From: Cloeon dipterum
Lineage: Eukaryota > Arthropoda > Insecta > Ephemeroptera > Baetidae
Assembly (NCBI RefSeq): GCF_949628265.1
Contig: NC_088789.1
Span: 3,596,001-3,660,000, forward strand
Direction of reading: 5' to 3'
Length of the DNA: 64,000 nt
Of the stretch, positions 49,201 to 64,000 are shown one piece after another (the stretch's first letter is position 1; the number at the start of each line of letters is the position of its first letter). A program made the translations under genes and the position numbers. The notes below the pieces were generated by a model that was given only the letters and a program-made list of their open reading frames with translations, was not told the DNA's origin and did not search any database.

Positions 49201-50096
49201 TCGCACGCGGTTAATAACACCGGAGGGAGATCTTCAATGAAGAGTGGCGGCTAAGCTGATAGTTTTTATTAATACTGCGATTTTAATTGAAGGCGCGAGG
49301 AATATATATCATTTTGTTTTGCGAGCTCATCTTGAGTTTAGGAGGGGAGACGGATCTTCTGGAATTCCTCGTCCTCGCTGCATTTCTTTGTCACGTCCAG
49401 CGACGGGTTTGCGCAGACCGCGAGAATAAATTAAATTAATAAATTGTCTGTCGTGGTCGTGCACACACATGCGTGGAATACTGGAATGCAGATCTTTATT
49501 TATTTATTTAGTATAGTCACCATTCACTGGATGTTATCAATTTTGAGGCAGAAAACCTTGAACGTTTCAAGTCGGGAAAGTAAGAGGATACATCGCCTGC
49601 ATTAATAGAGATTCGCACGAAGTAAAACTGTCAATTAGAATAAACACTTTTGAAGTTTTGATTAATAAAAAATAACCTTTATCATTTAAAAACAAATAAA
49701 AATGCAGTAGTTTGATTCTCACTGTAATGACTGAATGTCAATAATATAAGCAAAAAAGTATTCAGTAATTGTCCCTCAATAATTTTCTCATGTAACCAGT
49801 TTAGTTTTCTTGTTTAATATTTTATCTAGCAAAATGTACTAAATCAAACTGCCAAAAGAAATTAAAAGCTGGTAAAAGGTGCCAATCATTGAGTCGTATT
49901 CATTAATAATTGAGGTTTATTGTTCTTATGCTTTTAATGAATTTTGGTCTACAGGTAATGACAGGATGACCAAGCCTGCATCAAAAGCGCACATTCAATT
50001 AAACCAAATCAACTAGATCTGCTGCTTTGCAAAAATAAGAAATGGTCTAGATTACAAACTAATTAGGAATTATTATGAGGGGCAAGTCAAGTGGCG
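41451..50096. other. 8.6-kb region with no recognised gene
   Basis: No coding exon, RNA gene or complete element could be supported. Contents seen are a long GA microsatellite (46223-46285), two unrecognised short frames near 44270-44690 and 45754-46080, and a GC-rich patch near 48950-49250. The patch contains a strong donor-like GGCAG|GTGAGTACG (plus strand, 49048/49049) that could end an untranslated or noncoding first exon. Distal regulatory DNA or a long noncoding transcript are both possible. Confidence 0.4.
46223..46285. repeat. (GA)n microsatellite
   Basis: About 30 uninterrupted GA units. Clusters of GA repeats can bind GAGA-type factors in insects, but here this is only a composition observation. 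Confidence 0.95.
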
Positions 50097-53000
50097 CTAG
50101 TCACTCTGGCTTTTGGTTTCTGCTTCGATTCCGCTTGTCCTATCCAATAGCTTGCCAGAAACTTTCTCATAGACGACAAACGTGATGGCAGTGGCTGGGA
50201 TGACTCGAATCAAATTGGGACCCAAGCCTTTGTAAAAACCCTTGGCTCCCTCATATCTGAAAGCAGGAAGAGGGAAGGTGGCTCATCAATAAATAGTCTT
50301 GCTTTTGTGGTTTTACACACTATATTATCTTTATGGTTATTTTGCAACTTAACTGAGCATCACAGACAAATCAATTCCATATTATAATAAATGTAATTAT
50401 CCTATTACAATGCGGGATTCCTGATTTGATTGATGCATATTTCTGTGGCGAGTGGTGGTTGCGATGCACAGTTTTCACCAAGTAGAGAAATCAACTCTTC
50501 TACTCCAGCACATCAAAAGTGTGATAATAATTTAATAGTTGCTCATTGTGGTCAACACACACAGCATAGGTCAATTGTCAAGCTTATTTTGCAGCTAGTC
50601 TGGAAACTTTGATCTAAAATAATTTCGCTGAAGCTAATTCACCAACTATCTTTCAAAAAGAGCTACATCAAAAAGTACTAACTAAGATTGATTAAGTTCT
50701 TTGAGATGTCTTAGACAATCATTTCCCAACGTCATAAATTCATAAGGTAACTCAATTTGCGGCGAATAATGGAACAGTGGATAAGTACAATGCTTGATAC
50801 CAATAAAGTTGGTACAAGTTGAAGTCCGAATCTGAATGTCTGCTTTTCTCACTCGGTGTCATTAATAAATCTCATGCGTATAACGTTTGCTTCAGTCTGA
50901 ATTGGAAGATATCTCAAAGCTCCAGCGCCAAAATGTAAAAAATAACGGCGTTTACCCCATTCAAAACAAGAGACGACATAATTTCCCCCTGCAAGAACAC
51001 AAAATGAGCCCAGCTTGATTTCGGTGCGGCCGAGAGGGACATAAGACCTGGATCAAGGGAATGTGGAGAAGCAGCGGTTGACACACTTCATGGGCCATTC
51101 GTAAACTTCTCGTAGATAAGCAGCACCAGGCAGATGTTCGGGGTCACGTGCAGAAGATAGGGCGTGAGGCCCTTGTAAAATCCCCGAGCCCCTTCGTACC
51201 TCCAAGTCTGCATAATGCAGTCCCAAGAGCCTTTGTAGACAATGTGCTGGTCTTGCAGTCTCGCTCGTACCACCTGGTATGGGTATGTTGTGCCGGCCGC
51301 AACAAGCTTCGAAAATGCGGCGAACATGAGGTATTCAGATGTTGTCTGAAAATATAAATCAGTTCATTAAAATTCAAGTTTTTGGCGAGATTAGATGGAA
51401 AATGAGAAAAGCAACGAAATTAGCTTGATTACAAATAATGCGTTTGACAAAAAGCCGGAAAATTTTTAATTTCAAAATAAATGGGGATTTTAAATCTCCT
51501 AAGAGTGACTTTAACATACCAGTTTTGCATCTATTGGCAGTTTTCGGTATTCATTGTAGGCATTCTTCATTTCCTCGTAAGTCATGAACTGGATGGCGCC
51601 GTGAGAGACACCAAACAAGCCTGGGACGAAACCCTTGTACAAGCCGCGGATGCCCTCCAGTTTGTAGATGGACTTCAAGGCATCCATCATTCCAGTGTAC
51701 GACTTCAAGCCGTGGCTGCCCTCAGCGCCATATTGCAGACACAGCCTAAAACGGAATCCAGAAATATAACTCAATCCGTAAAGATAGAATAAAATTTGAT
51801 TACTATCAAATAAGATAGACAAAATATGATTAACCTGAAAATAAATCTTTAAAAATTTAGTTAGTAACAGGTTGTTTCTAAGACTTGAATATTTAAAAAT
51901 TAGCATTGAGCACCTACCTAGTTTTAACAACCCAGATAGGATTGGTCATCACAAGGGTGAGAACTCCAGCCTCAGCTGCGGCCAGCATGTGCAGACTGGG
52001 TCCCAATTGCACCTTAGAGTTGCCGCCCTGGATCCAGGTCTTGATTGTGTTGTAACTACAGAAGGAGACGGTTATGGCGCTCATCGTCCATTGCAGGGTC
52101 TCTTTTCTTTTGATAGTACTCACAACATGAAGTAGAATCCCCACGCACTACCCGAGCCCCAGACATTCGGAGTCACACCCCGGTACAGGCCCCGCACCCC
52201 CTCTGTCCTGAATATGGTGGTCATCGCGCTCGACATGCCATGGTACTGCGGTCGACTTGCAACTCGTCCGTCGTTTACTGAAATGCACACGAAAAGAGAT
52301 ACATTAAATGACAGTGTAGGTTTTTCTTTGGGAAATCATTTAAAAGTTCGAACTTTAACCCAACTAGAAACATTTGTGCGGTGTGGCATTCGTTTTAAAA
52401 AACAGTGGTTCACACTAGAGGTTTCAGCCAGTCGCACTGCACCAGCTGGCAAATTTTGGATCACATGGGCATGGGCAGCCGCCAGCCACCGTGAATGTGG
52501 CTAAGATGCGTCAGCCACGCCAGCCGCCGGTAAAAAGGGTCAAATATTAAAAAGTGCAGGAGAAAAAATTTCTTCCAGCTCTTTGATCCGTCAAGCACTA
52601 TCAAAATTTGTGTTTAAAATATTGTCAGCCGTGCCAGCCGCCGGGCAAAAAAATCGGCAAAGCCGGTCCCGCCAACCGCCGCCTAAATTCTCGCGGCTTA
52701 GACCTCTAGTTCACTCTAATTCTCTTTTGGCACGGCGCAAAATCTCGTTTATGCCTGCGATTGTAAACGTTTATTTTTAAAACCTCCTGAGTCCGCTGTA
52801 GGATTTGAGCAATCTAATCTTTCCCTGAAAAACAGCAAAGCTCATTAGGGTTTCTCAATAGTAACTTTCAAGCAATCTACACAACTAAAACAATTGACCT
52901 TGGATGTGCATTCTCCCGCTGGAAAACTGGTGCAGTTTTTTCTTTTAGTTTTGTAAGCTTATAATGGGTTGATCAGCAAATTGTTCTGATATTGATATTC

Positions 53001-54701
53001 TAGTCTCTGGAATATTCCATTAAGTTCAATAGAAACCACTTCTTAAGAAAAATTTTCCCTGTCAAGCATAATAGAGTAATTCCTACTTCACTCGCTATAT
53101 CGACTTTATTTCAAAAAATAATTGCACAGGGAAGTAAATTATACAGGTTTGAGAGGCAGTTGGTTTATAATTATCTATCTTTCAAGGCCAATCAATGGAG
53201 ACACTAATTTTTTGAAGAGGAAAGCTTAAATTTAATCAGACCACTCGTAATTGCATCCGCATAAGAGAAATTGCAAAAATAAAAACAATTCTGCGCTTTC
53301 AAAGCAGCTGCAATTGTCGAGCATTCGCAACTTTCTTAATGGAAAGTCAAGTTGAATGTATGTTTTGACGCTTAAGTGCTGAGAGGAGTTTCTTTTCCAT
53401 TGACTATATTGACGTCACGTGAACCCTATCCACCCTGGAGACTATATAATTAGGCATAACAGCGCTAACAACTTCTTGTGTTGATATTGGCACGTACGCT
53501 CAATAATATTTACAATAATATCTGCTCTCCTGATAAAATCTACAGCACCCGAAATTCGAGTTAAAAACAAACAACGTTAATAGCTGCCCTTCATATTCAA
53601 ATAATAATGTCATTTATTTAAAAAAAAATGTTAACATTGACAAACAAGCCACTGTTTGTCCAAATATTTTTTGTAATAAAACAGTTGCGTTGTGTCCCAA
53701 GCAAACTTTGTATGAGTCGTATAATAATGCGGATGTGGACACCAGAGAGATGGTTCAAAGGTTCGAGTCCTTTAATAAATATGTAACATAAACAATTTTT
53801 TTTTTATATTTAAATTGTATGCCACCCTGAATATTATTTTTCAGCCAAATTAAAAAATATGTATTAGATTTCCCCGCACTTCTGGCACTAATCAATACCC
53901 AAATTTCCCAATCTTTTTGTTTTCCCCGACAACATCCTATATGATGTTTAAAATCAAAACAAAATGATTTGATAAAATGAATTGATAAAACGATATCACC
54001 TCATCATATAGCTGCAAGTGGGCACGTTAATTCGAACGGCGTCACGAGAGCAACCTTAGTGACCACGAAAGTTCAATGATTAGCGCGGATGAAGGTCAAT
54101 AATTCCTCTGCATTTTGAGGGGCGCGCAAGGCCCTGTGACGTAGGCGGCTGATTTATTTTGGGGTTTTTGCAGCCGTGTGACTTTTATAATTCAATCGCG
54201 TTGGAAACTAGCCAAGCTGACACTCTTTTTGCGTTGCCTGCTCAACGGATTGTGTAAATGAGTCATTTGAAGAATGAACAAATTTTTCTCGCATTTGCAT
54301 AATGCTTTATTTTCCTGATTTAACCAGCAAAGCATTCATGCTATCAAAATTTATATTATCAACATATTTTGAATTTTTGACGGCTTACGCAACACTCATG
54401 CGGTTGCGGCAAAATTTGTTAAGCCGGAAAACCAATTCCAAAGCATGATGCAATCTCTCCTGCTCCTTCCGTAATATTTACTAGATTTCTCCTGAGGAAA
54501 TATGAATGTCAGTTAACTAAATTCTTTAATACCTGCGAATCTGATTTTGATGAGATCGAGGGGGTGCAGAATGAGGGTGGAAGCCACGCCACCTGATACT
54601 CCAGCAAGGAGGTGTTCGTACTTCACGTGGCTGAAGACGGTGGATAAAATCTTTGGTCGGACGGCCGCCGATGCCCCCGAGGACGAGTTGATCGATGCCA
54701 T
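50097..54701 (-). CDS. SLC25A32: mitochondrial folate/FAD carrier, SLC25A32 type
   Basis: Inner-membrane carrier of the SLC25 family; vertebrate SLC25A32 moves folate and/or FAD into the matrix. Main form 330 residues. Exons 54701-54533, 52277-52124, 52055-51918, 51745-51520, 51345-51200 and 50256-50097; phases close. Three carrier repeats are visible. Repeat 1 has [11 protein letters not shown] and [20 protein letters not shown]; repeat 2 has [10 protein letters not shown] and [20 protein letters not shown]; repeat 3 has [15 protein letters not shown] then [28 protein letters not shown]-like helix 2 and WVVKTRLCLQYG are close to human SLC25A32. The Met at 54701 is the first ATG in frame. The last exon has a built-in alternative, described separately. 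It diverges from RPN1. Confidence 0.92.
51088..51200 (-). other. SLC25A32: alternative C-terminal coding extension of SLC25A32
   Basis: If the donor at 51200/51199 (GGAG|GTACGA) is not used, the frame continues 112 bases to a stop at 51088. It encodes [18 protein letters not shown] and a helix ending IYEKFTNGP. This is a second version of the last carrier half-repeat; the spliced exon gives [18 protein letters not shown] and a helix ending VYEK. The product would be 314 residues. Both versions keep the same key residues, so this is a duplicated terminal exon, not chance read-through. No AATAAA was found close after 51088. Confidence 0.75.
52418..52706. mobile_element. MITE family 2, copy 2 (TA-flanked)
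   Basis: Inverted ends gaggtttcagcc and ggcttagacctc, flanked by TA on both sides. The interior shares gtcagccgtgccagccgcc and gccggtcccgccaaccgcc with the copy at 15067. It lies in the first intron of SLC25A32. No coding capacity. Confidence 0.7.
52707..54532 (-). other. rest of SLC25A32 intron 1
   Basis: AT-rich intron. The only motif noted is ggttcgagtcc at about 53761, which equals a tRNA B-box, but no tRNA could be folded around it. No gene seen. Confidence 0.5.
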
Positions 54702-55493
54702 TTCTTCTTCTCCCGTCGTTTCCACTGTCGTTATCTCAGCATGCTGCCTCTTTGAATTTGAATAAGGGGAGTCTGGAAGTTGCTCGGTTTTACTGTCCAG
54801 CGGTTCAACCAAAGCAGGAACAAAGGTCAGGCGTCAGACTCGAACGATCCTCTACAGTTTGGGAGAGTAAAATTGTATGGCCATGCTTTCGCGGAGCAGT
54901 CCGGGCTGAAAGGATCGAGTGGGATATGAAGAGAATCAAGATCGATGTGCAACGGGAAAATATCTCACAAGTCTTGCGTCCTGCGTTGTTTATGATCTGG
55001 GATGGGCTTTTAGGATTCCGTGCGCATCGATACCAAGGAGCCCGTATACAACTTGCGACAGTGCCAGAGCCAGAGAACGGTCAATGATTGGTCTGTTGTT
55101 CAAGTTAAAAAATTTCAAGGTGGCATGAGTGTATGACTTACCAACATTACGGAATAACTTTATATTGTTCTTTCACATTTTGATAAAAATGTTGAGGTAT
55201 GGTAATTAAAATATTAGAAATTAAAATATAGTATTAAATTAAAATTATTTATTGACGTTAAAACGCATATCAATCATTTTTATATGGCCTTAAATTTTTC
55301 GCTTTTATCCTTATCAGTCATTCTTCACATTGGCCAGCCTGGATTTCTTCCACGGGTGCACTTACTTTGACCGATGCTGATTCGCCCCGTCAACAAATTT
55401 CAGCCGGCTTGATTTCCGAACAAAATTGGACCGTCCGGGGCGGACCTTGCTGTTTTCTGAGTTGCACTCCACATTCCACTGCCTTTGGTAAAA
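54702..55493. promoter_or_regulatory. divergent promoter region between SLC25A32 and RPN1
   Basis: 792 bases between two start codons that point away from each other. Short open frames here have no recognisable product. Core promoter elements could not be assigned. Confidence 0.45.
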
Positions 55494-56885
55494 ATGTCGC
55501 ACACGCGACTCCTGTTCCTGTCATTTGTGATCGTGGTCGCCGGTTCGGCGCGAGCCGACCTCGTCAACAAAAATGTGGAGACGGTGGTGGACATTTCCTC
55601 TCAGCTCGCCAAGATCAGCAACAAAGTCACGGTTGAAAACGTCGGCAAAACCACGCTAAAGTCCCTGATCTTCGGCGTGCCCGCCCATCTGAAAGAACGC
55701 ACGTCGTTCGTGACGGCCAAAGTCGGCGAGCACCTACTGCGGGTGACTGAAACCAAGCTGAGCGGCCAGGATGGAGGCTTCTGGAAGGTTGACTTGCGCT
55801 CCGACCTGGCAGCCGGTCGCACCCTGCAGTTAAACATCGACCTGGTGCTCAGTCGCGCCCTGGTGCCGCACCCCGGCCAGATCACCCAGAAGGAAAAGCA
55901 GCTGGTGCTGTTCGAGGGCAACGTCTACTTCTTCAGCCCCTACCTGACCGAGAAGCAGAGTCTCACCGTGAACCTAGGCACCAACTCGGTGGAGAGCTAC
56001 GCTCGCATCCAGCCAGTGAGCCAGTCGGACAACAAGCTCAACTACGGCCCCTACGAGAAGGTGCAGCCCTTCCAGGAAGAGCGCCTCAACATCCACTACG
56101 AGAACAACTCACCCTTCCTCACCATCACCCGACTGGAGCGCCTCATCGAGGTCTCTCACTGGGGCAACATCGCCGTTGAGGAAACCGTCGACATTGAGCA
56201 CCAGGGAGCCACCCTGAAGGGCTCGTTCTCCCGCTACGAGTACCAGAGGGAATCGCAAAGCGGCATCTCCAGCGTAAAGTCGTTCCGCACAGCGCTGCCG
56301 GCCTCTGCCGTGGACGTCTACTACAGAGACGACATCGGCAACATCTCAACCTCGCACATGCGCGTGCTCAGCGACTCTGTCGAGCTGGAGTTGCGTCCGC
56401 GGTTCCCCCTGTTCGGCGGCTGGAAGACCCACTACACCCTGGGCTACAACGTGCCCAGCTATGAGTACCTCTTCAACCAGGGAGACGTGTTCGTGCTCAA
56501 GATGCGCCTGATGGACCACGTCTTTGATGACATGTACATCGAGCACCTGATCACCAAGATCATCCTGCCCGAAGGCTGCCACTCGATCGAGCTGTCCGCG
56601 CCTTACGCCGTAGAGCGCCTCAAGGACACCCTGCACCACACCTACCTGGACACCAAGGGCCGCCCGGTCATCTCAGTCAGCAAGAGGCAGCTGGTGGAGA
56701 ACCACATTGATGACTTTGAGCTGCGATACAAGTTCGCCAAGGTGCTCATGATCCAGGAGCCGCTGCTCGTCATCACGGCCTTCTTCGCCCTGTTCGTGCT
56801 GGTCATCATCTACGTGCGGCTCGACTTCAGCATCTCAGAGGAGGAGGAGCATTCTCGAGTTGACAGAGAACACAAGGACAAGTGA
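55494..56885 (+). CDS. RPN1: ribophorin I, oligosaccharyltransferase subunit 1
   Basis: ER membrane subunit of the oligosaccharyltransferase complex that N-glycosylates proteins, 463 residues in a single uninterrupted coding exon. A signal peptide is clear (MSHTRLLFLSFVIVVAGSARA), followed by a lumenal domain with VVDISSQLAKISNKVTVENV, then FEGNVYFFSPYLTEKQ, RLERLIEVSHWGNIAVEETV and GWKTHYTLGYNVPSYEYLF, all typical of ribophorin I. One membrane helix follows (about 425-445, LLVITAFFALFVLVIIYVRL), then a short charged cytosolic tail ending in EHKDK. The tail is much shorter than in vertebrates (about 607 residues in total). The ATG at 55494 gives a good signal peptide; frames upstream lack an ATG. 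The gene is strongly GC-rich at third positions and intron-free, unlike its neighbours. Confidence 0.95.
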   Translation: MSHTRLLFLSFVIVVAGSARADLVNKNVETVVDISSQLAKISNKVTVENVGKTTLKSLIFGVPAHLKERTSFVTAKVGEHLLRVTETKLSGQDGGFWKVDLRSDLAAGRTLQLNIDLVLSRALVPHPGQITQKEKQLVLFEGNVYFFSPYLTEKQSLTVNLGTNSVESYARIQPVSQSDNKLNYGPYEKVQPFQEERLNIHYENNSPFLTITRLERLIEVSHWGNIAVEETVDIEHQGATLKGSFSRYEYQRESQSGISSVKSFRTALPASAVDVYYRDDIGNISTSHMRVLSDSVELELRPRFPLFGGWKTHYTLGYNVPSYEYLFNQGDVFVLKMRLMDHVFDDMYIEHLITKIILPEGCHSIELSAPYAVERLKDTLHHTYLDTKGRPVISVSKRQLVENHIDDFELRYKFAKVLMIQEPLLVITAFFALFVLVIIYVRLDFSISEEEEHSRVDREHKDK

Positions 56886-57019
56886 ATGCCTTTGTTTTGT
56901 AAAGGAATTTGCGTGTGTAAATGTTTTTGTTGAGAAAGTTTGGATGAGTAAAATTTAATGTTTTCTTGTAAAATATCAAAGCTGCAATAATTTGTACGAT
57001 AACCTACTGAAGGATGGTA

Positions 57020-57025
57020 AATAAA
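57020..57025 (+). promoter_or_regulatory. polyadenylation signal of RPN1
   Basis: AATAAA 135 bases after the RPN1 stop. Confidence 0.7.
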
Positions 57026-57396
57026 ACTAGAAATTTAATACTCCACAGTAATCCTTTAATTCAAACGGATAGCAACATTCAAATTATACATTAGTTAACA
57101 AATCAGGTGGACATACCATAAATAGAAGATCAATCTCAAAGGAGAAAAATAAGACAAAACAGTCGAAGATAAATTAAGGGAAACATCCAGATGTTTCATA
57201 TTAATAGGAATCTTTGAGAGACCAGAAAACGCATATTTCTATATGAAACAAAATGAACTCTAAAATACTGCAATGCTTGACGTTAGTGTTACGACATTAA
57301 TATTTTTAATATTCTAATCACCAACCAACGTGACCTATCACTTGAGATAAATTGCAATTCATTTGTTAAGACTACTGAATAGGGGTGGCTGCCTCA
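57026..57396. other. spacer between convergent RPN1 and Pfk
   Basis: AT-rich, holds the Pfk 3'UTR on the minus strand. Nothing else seen. Confidence 0.6.
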
Positions 57397-62731
<5,335 letters not shown>

Positions 62732-63782
62732 GATTATCGATTTTAAATCAGCCTGTAAATAAAGGACACAAATTTAAATTAACTGTCAAAACTCATTTTT
62801 CTTCCAACATTTGGACATTGAACACTGGGAAAATTACTTGACACGCCGATACAAAATTATTTAACACAGTTCAAGCGATAAAATATATGACCGTATCACT
62901 GTTTCTGAAGGATGGATTATATAAGAAAATAATTTAATAAAAAATATCACAATGAAGGTCATGTCAACCTTAGCTTGTCGGTCACCTCGCGCAATACGTT
63001 TTGATAATTTCAGCATAAAATGGATTTACACAGAAGTGTGTAGATAATTTTTCACGTTTCCTGATGCAATGGTGGAAATATAATATAAATTTACTCTAAT
63101 AAAAACAATAAAATAGAAATTCAATATATAATTGCAGTGAAGAACAGTGCTATTATTTGGTCTAGTTAAACTGACAGTCGCGGGTCGATTTCTTAAAATC
63201 ATGACACAAATTATAAATTATTTAGAACACGGTTTAGAAGACTGAATCTTACCTCTCTTAAATATGCGTCAAGGCTGGTGGGCCAATTCGATAAAAGTGT
63301 CCTTTACCCCAAGTTTGAAGTGGTCTCAAGCAGGGCAAAGGTCACCTTGAAGAGGGTGTTAAAAGAGGAGGCGTGGTTTGTTGTGGTAATGAACCGGCGC
63401 ACGCGATTGGCCGAAAATTTGGAGCAGGGCCCAATAAATTTGACCTTATCAGGCGCGAAGCGTGTGACGCGCGAAACATTCCTACCTTTGCTGCTCACGC
63501 GGTGCGTGCTGCGCAGCAGCTAGTCTCGCTTTCAATCAACAACACAATAATATATTGCTTTGTTATTGCGCGTCCTTCACTAACTGTAAGCTACCGCATT
63601 ATTTTTTTGGATTTCTTAGGTTGTTGTTTAACAGAAACAAAAAGGTCTCGCACATTGAAATTTACCGATTTAATCAATATTTAAAAAATACATATACCAT
63701 AATAAAACACCATAAAATGTAGCAAATTGAAGCCATATATGAAAATATAGAAAATAGTCAGACGTTGTAATGCTATGTGACA
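62732..63782. other. Pfk 5'UTR exon and promoter, up to the Hpd stop
   Basis: On the minus strand a strong donor GAGAG|GTAAGATT at 63253/63252 probably ends the untranslated first exon of Pfk, spliced to the acceptor at about 62753. The DNA right of it, up to the Hpd stop at 63783, should hold the Pfk promoter. No other gene seen. Confidence 0.5.

Positions 63783-64000
<218 letters not shown>

Noticed and set aside
53737-53775. tRNA-like B-box ggttcgagtcc
   Set aside because: No A-box at the right distance, no cloverleaf and no acceptor stem pairing. A chance match or tiny tRNA-derived fragment.

Overview
The window is nuclear DNA from an arthropod, most likely an insect. Genes are split by many short GT-AG introns, the noncoding DNA is AT-rich, and the content includes degenerin/ENaC channels of the pickpocket type, an ABCG half-transporter of the white/scarlet group, a Rab32 with a long N-terminal extension, and a Polycomb C-terminal box. 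I cannot place the order from the sequence. Exon models below were built by hand from splice signals, reading phase and remembered family sequences; the phases of every multi-exon model close.

Layout. 1-2105 (+): last exon of Polycomb, the rest lying left of the window. 3707-7313: Mtch (-), UQCRB (+) and an INO80E-like gene (-), closely packed. 7894-10744 (+): RpL40 as a ubiquitin fusion. 13627-17185 (+): a complete ABCG half-transporter with 14 coding exons. 17806-33828 (-): three pickpocket-type channel genes in tandem; B and C lie in a recent duplication of about 5 kb, and A is older and carries a 1.9-kb near-perfect palindrome in an intron. 35085-40796 (-): Rab32 with a 326-residue N-terminal extension. 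About 41.5-50 kb: no gene seen. 50097-54701 (-): mitochondrial folate/FAD carrier (SLC25A32 type) with two alternative C-termini. 55494-56885 (+): ribophorin I. 57397-62731 (-): ATP-dependent 6-phosphofructokinase with three mutually exclusive exons, each followed by a GC splice donor. 63783 to the end (-): 3' end of 4-hydroxyphenylpyruvate dioxygenase.

How the genes relate. Most are housekeeping genes in head-to-head or tail-to-tail pairs with short spacers (Mtch/UQCRB, INO80E/RpL40 and SLC25A32/RPN1 are divergent). The ABCG transporter and Rab32 could both act in pigment granules, judging from their Drosophila relatives, and flank the channel cluster. The accessory DNA is the channel cluster with its insertions, plus several small repeat families (a TA-flanked MITE, a MITE with 71-bp terminal repeats, a LINE or SINE-like dispersed repeat, and palindromes).

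The signals most worth a second look are the PFK exon triplet with GC donors, the duplicated last exon of the folate carrier, the giant palindrome in a channel intron, and the loss of the HG-motif histidine in all three channels.
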